Source: Nocardioides cavernae (GTDB lineage Bacteria > Actinomycetota > Actinomycetes > Propionibacteriales > Nocardioidaceae). Taken from it: a stretch of 64,000 nucleotides of DNA. A program made the position numbers and the translations under genes. The stretch lies in the NCBI RefSeq assembly GCF_016907475.1, contig NZ_JAFBCA010000001.1, positions 3,100,001-3,164,000 on the forward strand. The letters are read 5' to 3'. Below the pieces are notes generated by a model. It was not told where the DNA came from and made no database searches. It saw only the letters and a program-made list of their open reading frames with translations. Shown one piece after another: positions 1 to 7,021 of this stretch (position 1 is the first letter of the stretch; each line of letters starts with the position of its first letter).

Positions 1-861
1 GCGCTCGGAGACCTTCTTGGCCAGCGAGTTGGCGACCGCCTTGGCGATCAGGGTCTTGCCGCAGCCGGGCGGGCCGTAGAGCAGCACCCCCTTCGGGGGC
101 TTGAGCTCGTGGTCCTTGAACAGCTCGGGGTGCAGGTAGGGCAGCTCGACCGCGTCGCGGATCGCGTCGATCTGGGTGGTGAGGCCGCCGATCTGCGTGT
201 AGTCGATGTCGGGCACCTCCTCCAGGACGAGCTCCTCGACCTCCGACTTCGGGACGACCTCGTAGACGTAGCCGGCACGAGTGTCGAGCAGCAGCGAGTC
301 ACCAGCGCGGATCGTGACGTCCTCGGCGCGCAGCGGCTCGGCGAGGCGCACGACGCGCTCCTCGTCGGCGTTGGCGATCACGAGCGCGCGGTCGCCGTCG
401 GCGAGGATCTCCTTCAGCATGACGACCTCGCCCACCTGCTCGAAGTCGAGGGCGGCGACGACGTTGAGGGCCTCGTTGAGCATGACCTCCTGGCCGCGCA
501 CGAGGCCGTCGAGCTCGACGGCGGGGCTGACGCTGACGCGCAGCTTGCGCCCGCCGGTGAAGACGTCGACGGAGTCGTCGTCGTTGCGCCCGAGGAACGT
601 GCCGAAGCCCGCCGGCGGCTGTGCCAGCCGGTCGACCTCCTCCTTGAGCGTGGTGATCTGGTCGCGCGCGTCGCGCAGCGTCTGGGCGAGCCGCTCGTTC
701 TGGCTCGAGACGGCCGCCAGGGACCGCTGCGCGTCGGCCAGCCGGGTCTCCAGGCCGCGCGACTGACCGGGCAGGTCCTCCAGGCGGCGGCGCAGGTCGG
801 TGACCTCGTCCTCCAGGTAGCGCACCTGAGTGGCAAGTTGCTCGCGGGTCGGCTCAGTCAT
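1..861 (-). CDS. arc: Proteasome-associated AAA+ ATPase ARC/Mpa (3' part outside window)
   Basis: Actinobacterial ring ATPase that recognises pupylated proteins and feeds them into the 20S proteasome. The first 287 codons are visible; the rest runs off the left edge. The N-terminus is a predicted coiled coil (about residues 5-80) that in this family binds Pup. Tandem OB folds follow (about 85-205), then the start of the AAA domain with Walker A GPPGCGKT at 263-270, preceded by [22 protein letters not shown]. The start is fixed by a strong AGGAGGTGCGAG before ATG. The C-terminal AAA domain and any C-terminal Tyr motif cannot be seen. Pup, Dop and the proteasome genes would be expected beyond the left edge. 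Family assignment is secure. Confidence 0.96.
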   Translation of the reverse strand, partial: MTEPTREQLATQVRYLEDEVTDLRRRLEDLPGQSRGLETRLADAQRSLAAVSSQNERLAQTLRDARDQITTLKEEVDRLAQPPAGFGTFLGRNDDDSVDVFTGGRKLRVSVSPAVELDGLVRGQEVMLNEALNVVAALDFEQVGEVVMLKEILADGDRALVIANADEERVVRLAEPLRAEDVTIRAGDSLLLDTRAGYVYEVVPKSEVEELVLEEVPDIDYTQIGGLTTQIDAIRDAVELPYLHPELFKDHELKPPKGVLLYGPPGCGKTLIAKAVANSLAKKVSER

Positions 862-881
862 CTCGCACCTCCTGCTCAGTG

Positions 882-887
882 ACACTA
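882..887 (-). promoter_or_regulatory. Putative -10 box (TAGTGT) of arc
   Basis: TAGTGT ends 20 nt before the ATG, leaving a leader just long enough to hold the AGGAGGT ribosome binding site. No convincing -35 hexamer is seen. Confidence 0.4.
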
Positions 888-963
888 CCCATGGATCCAC
901 GGGACGGAAGTGAATATCTCGCCGTGTTGATCACCGTTTCGCAACGCAGGCGTGAGGGGTGCG

Positions 964-1506
964 TCAACCGCCGTTGAGACGTCGGATCGTGTCCAGCTCC
1001 GCCTGCGTCATGTCCCCCGATGCCTCGAGCACCTGCTGGAGCACCGCCGACTTCCCGGCGAGGTAGGTGTCGATGTCCATCCCCGGGTCGGCCGCCAGCG
1101 CCTGCTTCACGGCGGCGTACGCCTCGCGCAGGTCGTCCTGGGACCGGAGCACGTCGCGGACAGCGAGGTGGTTGCGCACGTTCAGGGTGCCGGCGGTGCA
1201 GACGTAGACGTTGCGACGCGGCTCGTCAGGCGCGTGGAACGCTTCGCGGCCGGCGACACCGAGGTCGCCGCGATGTTCGTAGCCGATCGACTCCAGCGCC
1301 GCGATCGCGCCGGGCACGTCCTGCGCGTCGACGACGACGTCGATGTCGAGGATCGGCTTCGCCGCCAGCCCCGGGACCGACGTGGAGCCGACGTGCTCGA
1401 CCGTGGCGGAGGCGATGCCGGCGAGGGCGTCGTGCAGCACCGCTGCGACGTCGTCGTACTGCTCGGCCCACCGCGGCGACCAGTCGACGACCTCGATTCC
1501 GCTCAC
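964..1506 (-). CDS. GrpB-like UPF0157 family protein
   Basis: A 180-residue protein of the GrpB/UPF0157 family, a nucleotidyltransferase-fold group of mostly unknown role. The family signature VEHVGSTSVPGLAAKPILDI is present near residues 40-60, with the two acidic residues of the predicted active site in DIDVVV just after. The GTG start overlaps the stop of trmI by 4 nt (GTGA), so translation is probably coupled to the methyltransferase. A longer reading of the frame would only add residues lying opposite trmI, so the GTG is preferred. The function is not known and the link to trmI may be only positional. Confidence 0.85.
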   Translation of the reverse strand: MSGIEVVDWSPRWAEQYDDVAAVLHDALAGIASATVEHVGSTSVPGLAAKPILDIDVVVDAQDVPGAIAALESIGYEHRGDLGVAGREAFHAPDEPRRNVYVCTAGTLNVRNHLAVRDVLRSQDDLREAYAAVKQALAADPGMDIDTYLAGKSAVLQQVLEASGDMTQAELDTIRRLNGG

Positions 1507-2474
1507 TCGTCGTCGGAGTCGAGGTGCGCGGGGTTGACCGGCGGGATGTCCGCGGGGCGCGGGCCGGTGTAGTCCGGACCGTAGGCGCCGGGCGCGGGAC
1601 GCCGGGTCTTGCGTGGCGGCTGCTCCCCCGGCGCCATGCGGCGCGCGGTGACGAGGAAGGCGGTGTGCCCGATCATCTTGTGCCCGGGTCGCACGGCGAG
1701 GCCCTCCACGTGCCAGTCGCGCACGAGGGACTCCCACGCCTGCGGTTCGGTGAAGCCGCCGTGGACGCGCAGGGTCTCGACCACGCGGGAGAGCTGGGTG
1801 GTGGTGGCGACGTAGGCGCAGACGATGCCGCCGGGCACGAGCGCGTCGGCGACCGCATCGACGCAGTTCCACGGGTCCAGCATGTCGAGGATGACGCGGT
1901 CGGCCTGGCCGCCCAGCGCGGGCAGGCCCTCCTTGAGGTCGCCGAGCCGCAGGTCCCAGGCCGGGTGGGTCTGGCCCTCGGGGGCGGAGAAGAACTGGTT
2001 GACGTTGCGTCGGGCGACGTCGGCGAACTCCTCGCGGAGCTCGAACGACGTCACGCGGCCCCACGGGCCAACGGCCCGCAAGAGCGAGCAGGTGAGTGCA
2101 CCCGACCCGACACCGGCCTCCACCACGCGGGCGCCGGGGTAGATGTCGGCGAGTGCCACGATCTGGGCTGCGTCCTTCGGGTAGACCACGGCCGCCCCGC
2201 GCGGCATGGAGACGACGAACTCATTGAGCAGCGGGCGGAAGACGAGGTACTGCCCGCCCGCCGACGAGACGAGCGTGAAGCCCTCCTCGCGACCGATCAT
2301 GTCGTCGTGGTCGAGATGACCCTTGTTGGAGAAGAACCGCTTGCCCGCGACGAGCTCGAAGTTGTGCTTGCGGCCCTTGTTGTCGACCAGGCGGACCCAC
2401 TCGCCCTCACGCAGGGGGCCGCGGTGGACGCCGGACCAGGCCTCGGCGGGGACGTCGGGAGAAGGCTCGGACAT
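1503..2474 (-). CDS. trmI: tRNA (adenine-58-N1)-methyltransferase TrmI
   Basis: A 323-residue SAM-dependent enzyme that methylates A58 in the T-loop of tRNA; family members are homotetramers. The N-terminal beta domain (1-100) contains the GPLREGEWVRLVDNKGRKH stretch. The Rossmann motif I, VVEAGVGSGALTC, is at about 117-129, and ILDMLDPWN is further on. In Mycobacterium tuberculosis the orthologue (Rv2118c) also lies between the proteasomal ATPase gene and a RecB-like exonuclease, as it does here. The ATG is 7 nt after a TAGGGT box, so the mRNA is probably leaderless. The stop overlaps the grpB-like start. Confidence 0.95.
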   Translation of the reverse strand: MSEPSPDVPAEAWSGVHRGPLREGEWVRLVDNKGRKHNFELVAGKRFFSNKGHLDHDDMIGREEGFTLVSSAGGQYLVFRPLLNEFVVSMPRGAAVVYPKDAAQIVALADIYPGARVVEAGVGSGALTCSLLRAVGPWGRVTSFELREEFADVARRNVNQFFSAPEGQTHPAWDLRLGDLKEGLPALGGQADRVILDMLDPWNCVDAVADALVPGGIVCAYVATTTQLSRVVETLRVHGGFTEPQAWESLVRDWHVEGLAVRPGHKMIGHTAFLVTARRMAPGEQPPRKTRRPAPGAYGPDYTGPRPADIPPVNPAHLDSDDE

Positions 2475-2481
2475 GGCGCGA

Positions 2482-2487
2482 ACCCTA
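2482..2487 (-). promoter_or_regulatory. -10 box (TAGGGT) for leaderless trmI
   Basis: TAGGGT with a 7-nt spacer to the trmI ATG. No Shine-Dalgarno lies between, so the first transcribed base should fall on or next to the start codon. Confidence 0.6.
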
Positions 2488-2509
2488 GTGTTCCGAGGGC
2501 CGATTTCCC

Positions 2510-3679
2510 TCAGCGGCGACCGTTCTCACGAAACGCCCGGTCGACGTCGGCGGTCGACAGCACCCCGTAGATCCGGCCGTCGGCCTCGACGAGGAGGTAC
2601 TCCTCCGCGGGGCGCCGGCTGATGGCGAGGATGAGGTCCTCCCCCGCGACGGTGGCGGGCAGCGTGAGCCCCTCTTCCATCGTGCGGGCGACCGCCGACA
2701 CCGCCACCCACGGTCGGCGCTCGACCGGCATCGCGGTCACCGCCGCCTCACTGACGATGCCCACGGGGGTGCCGTCGGGCGTGACGGTGACGATGCTGCC
2801 CGCCTCGGCCTCCTGCGCGCGGCGTACGGCCTCGGCGAGGGGCAGGTCCTCGGGGACGGTGAGCGTACGACGTGCGAGCGGGCGCGCGACGAGGGCAGGG
2901 AGGCGCTGACGCAGCCGGGCGTGTGCCATCGCGGCCGTCGCGCCGGTCCAGAGGAACAGGCCGAGGATGAACACGAGGACGAGGTCGAGGATGCTCGGCG
3001 GCTCGCCGATCACCTGCTCCTGCACCAGCGGCCAGGCCAGCAGCGCCACCGCTGTGATGCGACCGCCCCAGCCGGCGACGATGGTGCCGCGGTGCTGGTT
3101 GCCGGAGGCACCCCAGACGAGCGCCTTGAGGACGCGACCGCCGTCGAGCGGCAGGCCCGGCACGAGGTTGAGCACGCCGATCAACAGGTTGGCGCCGGCG
3201 AGGAGGACCATCGCCTCACGGACGAGCCCGTCCGACATCACGTAGGCCACGGCTCCGGACGCAGCGCCGACCGCGATCGAGGTGAGCGGGCCGACGACGG
3301 CGATCCAGAACTCGTGGCGGGGACGCCGCGACTGCCCGTCGACCTCCGTCATGCCGCCGAGGAAGTGCAGGGTGATCGAGTTGACGCCGTAGCCCAGGCG
3401 CTTCGCGACGACCGCGTGGGACGCCTCGTGGAGCAGGACCGAGAGGTAGAGCACGACCGCGAACACGAAGCCGGCGACGTACTTCCAGAACCCCAGACCG
3501 GGTTGGGCGGCCTCGATGCGTGGCCCGAACGCCAGCGAGATCAGCAGCGCGACGACGAACCACGAGGAGGTGATGAGGACGTCGATCCCGACGATCGACC
3601 CGATGCGAAGCGTGCCGCGCGGGCGCGGTGGGCGCCGCTCGTCGCCGTCGTCAGACGCTGGATCGATGGGATCGGACAC
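2510..3679 (-). CDS. Site-2 protease (M50) with C-terminal CBS pair
   Basis: A 389-residue membrane metalloprotease of the S2P/SpoIVFB type. The zinc motif HEASH is at 84-88 inside a membrane segment. The second ligand motif NLVPGLPLDGG is at 171-181. About six hydrophobic segments run from 30 to 250. Residues 265-385 form two CBS domains, the usual regulatory part of subfamily III S2P proteins, where adenine nucleotides may bind. Such enzymes cut membrane-embedded anti-sigma factors or other substrates; no partner gene is visible nearby. The GTG start is 6 nt downstream of a TAGGGT box. The gene is transcribed toward trmI with a 35-nt gap and is divergent from the RecB-like gene. Confidence 0.92.
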   Translation of the reverse strand: MSDPIDPASDDGDERRPPRPRGTLRIGSIVGIDVLITSSWFVVALLISLAFGPRIEAAQPGLGFWKYVAGFVFAVVLYLSVLLHEASHAVVAKRLGYGVNSITLHFLGGMTEVDGQSRRPRHEFWIAVVGPLTSIAVGAASGAVAYVMSDGLVREAMVLLAGANLLIGVLNLVPGLPLDGGRVLKALVWGASGNQHRGTIVAGWGGRITAVALLAWPLVQEQVIGEPPSILDLVLVFILGLFLWTGATAAMAHARLRQRLPALVARPLARRTLTVPEDLPLAEAVRRAQEAEAGSIVTVTPDGTPVGIVSEAAVTAMPVERRPWVAVSAVARTMEEGLTLPATVAGEDLILAISRRPAEEYLLVEADGRIYGVLSTADVDRAFRENGRR

Positions 3680-3685
3680 GTCTGA

Positions 3686-3691
3686 ACCCTA
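3686..3691 (-). promoter_or_regulatory. -10 box (TAGGGT) for leaderless S2P gene
   Basis: TAGGGT with a 6-nt spacer to the GTG at 3679. This supports the GTG over any downstream in-frame start. Confidence 0.6.
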
Positions 3692-3766
3692 ACGAACCCC
3701 GCCCACAGCGGAGGCCCGCCCTGACGAGTCGTCCGCCGGCGTGGGTCCGTTGTCGGTGGCCCCGCC

Positions 3767-3772
3767 TAGGCT
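3767..3772 (+). promoter_or_regulatory. -10 box (TAGGCT) for RecB-like gene
   Basis: TAGGCT with a 10-nt spacer to the ATG at 3783. It excludes the in-frame GTG at 3741, which would lie upstream of transcription start. Confidence 0.5.
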
Positions 3773-3782
3773 GAGCCGCGTC

Positions 3783-4703
3783 ATGTCGACCTCCCTCCCG
3801 ACTCCTGCCACCACGGCAGCGCCCGAGTCCCCCGCCGAGCGGATCTCGACGCCCGTGGACGGGGTCGACGTGCTCGGGGCGATCTCGCCCAGCCGGGCGG
3901 GCGACTTCATGGCGTGCCCCCTGATGTACCGCTTCCGCACCATCGACCGGCTGCCCGAGCCGCCGTCGCCCGACGCCGTCCGCGGCACCGTGGTGCACAA
4001 GGTGCTCGAGGACCTCTTCGACGCACCAGCGGCGGAGCGCACGCCCGAGCGGGCCGGCGACATGCTCGTGCCCACCTGGGAGCTGCTGCTCGAGGCCGAC
4101 CCCGGCCTGGCCGAGATGTTCGGCGGCGAGGGGCCCGACCTCGCTGCGTGGCTCGCCTCCTGCCGCACCGTGCTCGACCGCTACTTCGACCTCGAGGACC
4201 CGAGGCGCCTCGAGCCTGCCGAGCGGGAGCTCTATGTCGAGGCGCTGCTCGACTCCAAGCTGCTGCTGCGCGGGTTCGTCGACCGCGTCGACGTGGCGCC
4301 GAACGGCCGGATCAGGGTGGTGGACTACAAGAGCGGCAAGGCCCCCGGCGAGGGCTACGAGGCCAAGGCGCTGTTCCAGATGAGGTTCTACGCGCTCGTC
4401 CTCTGGCGGTTGCGCGGCGTCGTGCCGTCGGTGCTGCAGCTGGTCTACCTCGGCAACGGCGAGATCCTGCGCTACGAGCCCGACGAGGACGACCTCCGCG
4501 CCACCGAGCGCAAGGTCGAGGCGGTGTGGCGGGCGATCCGCCTCGCCCAGGAGACGGGCGACTGGCGCCCGAGCCCGTCCCGCCTCTGCGACTGGTGCTC
4601 GTTCCACGAGTTCTGCCCCACCAAGGGCGGCACGATCCCACCGCTGCCCGAGGCCGCCCCGGCACCCGCGACGGACGCGTCGACCGACGGGTCCACCGAC
4701 TGA
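3783..4703 (+). CDS. RecB-family PD-(D/E)XK exonuclease with Fe-S cluster cysteines
   Basis: A 306-residue Cas4/RecB-like nuclease. The catalytic core is seen as FVDRVD near residue 166, VVDYKSGK near 181-186 (D and K of the PD-(D/E)XK site) and QMRFYA near 199. One cysteine in FMACPLMYR (C45) and three in CDWCSFHEFC (269, 272, 278) reproduce the split four-Cys arrangement that holds a 4Fe-4S cluster in AddB and Cas4 nucleases. No helicase domain, AddA partner or CRISPR genes lie nearby, so the enzyme is an orphan. Orthologues next to trmI are conserved in actinobacteria (Rv2119 in M. tuberculosis). The last 25 residues are Thr/Asp/Ala-rich and probably disordered. Confidence 0.9.
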   Translation: MSTSLPTPATTAAPESPAERISTPVDGVDVLGAISPSRAGDFMACPLMYRFRTIDRLPEPPSPDAVRGTVVHKVLEDLFDAPAAERTPERAGDMLVPTWELLLEADPGLAEMFGGEGPDLAAWLASCRTVLDRYFDLEDPRRLEPAERELYVEALLDSKLLLRGFVDRVDVAPNGRIRVVDYKSGKAPGEGYEAKALFQMRFYALVLWRLRGVVPSVLQLVYLGNGEILRYEPDEDDLRATERKVEAVWRAIRLAQETGDWRPSPSRLCDWCSFHEFCPTKGGTIPPLPEAAPAPATDASTDGSTD

Positions 4704-4717
4704 CGCCAGCGGCGCAG

Positions 4718-5446
4718 CTAGGCGGTCGGGGTCTCCGACCCGCCGGCGTACGAGTCCACGAGCGCGGCGAGACCGGCGGTGTCGAGGCCGTCGAGGGTGT
4801 CGACGAAGACGCGCCCATCCCCCTCGAGGATCGGCACGTGGTTGGGCACGCACAGCACGGTGCACCCCGCGGCGACGGCCGACTTGGCGCCCGTGTTGGA
4901 GTCCTCGATCGCCAGGCACTGGCCCGGGTGCAGGCCCAGCTCGGCGGCCGCGGTGAGGTACGGCTCGGGGTGCGGCTTGCCGAACTCGACGCGGTCGCCG
5001 GTCACCACCGTCGCGAAGGCGCCCTCGGGGAGGTGGGCGAGGATCGGGTCGACGAACCGCTGCCACGACATGGTGACGAGGGCGCAGGGCACGCCCTGCC
5101 GGTGCAGGTCGGTGAGGAGCTCGCGGGCCCCGGGGCGCCACGGCACCTCCACCTCGACCCGGGCGACGACGCCGTCGAGCAGCTCGTCGACGATCTGCTG
5201 CGGCGTGCGGTCGATCCCCATGTGCACGCGGATGTAGTCACCGGACTCGAGCAGGGCGTTCCCGACGAGGTTCAGTGCGTGCTCCTCCGACCAGGTGCCG
5301 CCGTACTTCTCCGCCATCGCGTACTCGGTGGCGATCCAGTAGGGCTCGGTGTCGACGAGCGTCCCGTCCATGTCCCAGAGCACCGCGGCCGGGAAGGGCG
5401 TCGGAGCGCCGGCGACCTCGCCGACCCGGCTGCGGTGTGATGTCAC
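4718..5446 (-). CDS. HAD superfamily IA phosphatase/phosphomutase-like hydrolase
   Basis: A 242-residue haloacid-dehalogenase hydrolase. Motif I is DMDGTLVDTEPYW (nucleophile D25, acid D27). A helical cap follows, then motif II in LVTMSW, the motif III lysine in FGKPHPEPY and the acidic motif IV in IEDSNTGAKSAVAAG. The layout matches phosphoglycolate phosphatase/beta-phosphoglucomutase relatives, but the substrate cannot be read from sequence. The GTG start is chosen because a TAGGGT box lies 8 nt upstream. A longer reading would reach 5602 and cross into the gntP start region, which is implausible. It is convergent with the nuclease gene (14-nt gap). Confidence 0.88.
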   Translation of the reverse strand: MTSHRSRVGEVAGAPTPFPAAVLWDMDGTLVDTEPYWIATEYAMAEKYGGTWSEEHALNLVGNALLESGDYIRVHMGIDRTPQQIVDELLDGVVARVEVEVPWRPGARELLTDLHRQGVPCALVTMSWQRFVDPILAHLPEGAFATVVTGDRVEFGKPHPEPYLTAAAELGLHPGQCLAIEDSNTGAKSAVAAGCTVLCVPNHVPILEGDGRVFVDTLDGLDTAGLAALVDSYAGGSETPTA

Positions 5447-5454
5447 GAGGACTG

Positions 5455-5460
5455 ACCCTA
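5455..5460 (-). promoter_or_regulatory. -10 box (TAGGGT) for leaderless HAD gene
   Basis: TAGGGT, 8-nt spacer to the GTG at 5446. It fixes a start about 50 codons inside the longest open frame. Confidence 0.55.
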
Positions 5461-5587
5461 TCCACCGGCGGTCGTCCGGCCCGACGGCGCCCAGCACTCG
5501 ACACCGGGTGGTCAATGCCTGCCCGGCACGGGTAGACAGGAGGCCACTCGGGAGCCTCTCGGGGACGACGACTTCTCTGGAGAGCTC

Positions 5588-7009
5588 ATGGTCGCCCTGC
5601 ACACCACGATCGCGATCGTGCTGGTCATCGCACTCATCATCAAGGTCCGCATCGACCCGGTGATCTCACTGATCCTCGGATCCCTGTACCTCGGACTGGC
5701 CAGCGGCGTCGGCTTCGCCGGCACCATCGAGGCGATCACCACCGGCTTCGGCGGGATCATGGCGGAGGTCGGCCTGCTGATCGGATTCGGTGTGCTGATC
5801 GGCTCGCTGCTGCACTCCACGGGTGCGTTCCGGCGCCTGGTCGCGCTCCTGGTGCAGCGGGTCGGCTCGGCGCGGCTGCCGTACGCCCTGACCTCGATGC
5901 TGGCGGTGGTGATGCCGTCGATCTACGTGGACGTGCAGGTCGTCCTCGCCGCACCGGTCGCCCGATCGGCATCGCCGTTCATCGGCAAGGTCGGACTCCC
6001 CGTGCTCGCGTCCGCGCTCGGTTGCGGCATCTTCGCCGGCTACGTCTTCGTCATCCCCGGCCTCGCCGCCATCTCGATCGCCGGCCTTCTCGACATCCGC
6101 CTCGGCGACTGGCTCGTGTACGGCGTCGTGATCGGCCTGATCACGGCCCTCGTCTCCACGCTGCTGATGCGCCTGCTGTTCTCGGCCGGCGGCTTCTGGA
6201 ACCCGGAGACGGACGAAGAGGTCGACGAGGCGATGGCGGAGCAGGAGGCGGCCGACCGGGCCTACCTGACGGGCGAGGCGGACTCCTCGGAGGAGGCGCT
6301 GGCCAGCAGCGAGTCCGAGGCGACCGCGGCCAAGGAGCAGGCGGGCGTACGCCAGCTCCCGCTCATCGTGCTGATGCTGCCGATCCTGGTGCCGCTGCTG
6401 CTGATCGCCTTCGGCGCGTTCGCCGAGCTGGGTGGCTGGTCCACCTCCTTCATCGCCTTCCTCGGCGATGCCAACGTCGCGCTCTTCATCGGCCTCCTCG
6501 GGGCCTACTTCCTCTCGCGCGCCTCGTCGGGCCGTGAGCACACCAACGAGGCGATGGAGGACGGGTTCCACACGACCGGCGAGATCCTCCTCATCACCGG
6601 CGTGGGCGGCTCGCTCGGCGCGGTCATCGAGGCGACCGGGCTCGACAGCGTGCTCGGCGACCTGTTCCAGGCCGACGAGGGCGCACCCGTCGTGCTGAGC
6701 ATCCTGCTGGCGTGGTTCATCGCCGCGGTCCTGCACCTGGCGATCGGCTCCGTGTCGGTGGCGGCGATCACCGCAGCCGGCATCATCGCCCCGATCCTCG
6801 ACTCGCTGCCCATCTCGCCCATCGCCGTAGGCCTGGCCATCGCGTCGGGCGCGATGTTCGCCCTGCAGGTGAACAGCAACTTCTTCTGGATGTTCAAGTC
6901 GCTGCTGGGCCTGTCGACCAAGGGCACGCTCAAGACGCTGACGCTCGTGACCTCGGTGGCCTCGGTCGTCTCGCTGCCGCTCGTCATGCTGGCGGCCGTC
7001 GTCCTCTGA
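5588..7009 (+). CDS. GntP-family permease (gluconate:H+ symporter type)
   Basis: A 473-residue integral membrane protein with about 12 hydrophobic segments. Regions typical of the GntP family are FGGIMAEVGLLIGFGVLIG, the MPSIYVDVQVVLAAPVARS loop and HLAIGSVSVAAITAAGI. Members take up gluconate or related sugar acids. No kinase or dehydrogenase for sugar acids lies next to it, so the substrate is open. Between residues 203 and 254 there is a strongly acidic, Ala/Glu-rich cytoplasmic loop that is longer than I would expect for GntT-like proteins. The start has a clear GGAGAGCTC ribosome binding site, so this gene is not leaderless, unlike many neighbours. Confidence 0.9.
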   Translation: MVALHTTIAIVLVIALIIKVRIDPVISLILGSLYLGLASGVGFAGTIEAITTGFGGIMAEVGLLIGFGVLIGSLLHSTGAFRRLVALLVQRVGSARLPYALTSMLAVVMPSIYVDVQVVLAAPVARSASPFIGKVGLPVLASALGCGIFAGYVFVIPGLAAISIAGLLDIRLGDWLVYGVVIGLITALVSTLLMRLLFSAGGFWNPETDEEVDEAMAEQEAADRAYLTGEADSSEEALASSESEATAAKEQAGVRQLPLIVLMLPILVPLLLIAFGAFAELGGWSTSFIAFLGDANVALFIGLLGAYFLSRASSGREHTNEAMEDGFHTTGEILLITGVGGSLGAVIEATGLDSVLGDLFQADEGAPVVLSILLAWFIAAVLHLAIGSVSVAAITAAGIIAPILDSLPISPIAVGLAIASGAMFALQVNSNFFWMFKSLLGLSTKGTLKTLTLVTSVASVVSLPLVMLAAVVL

Positions 7010-7021
7010 CCCGGTCGCCCG

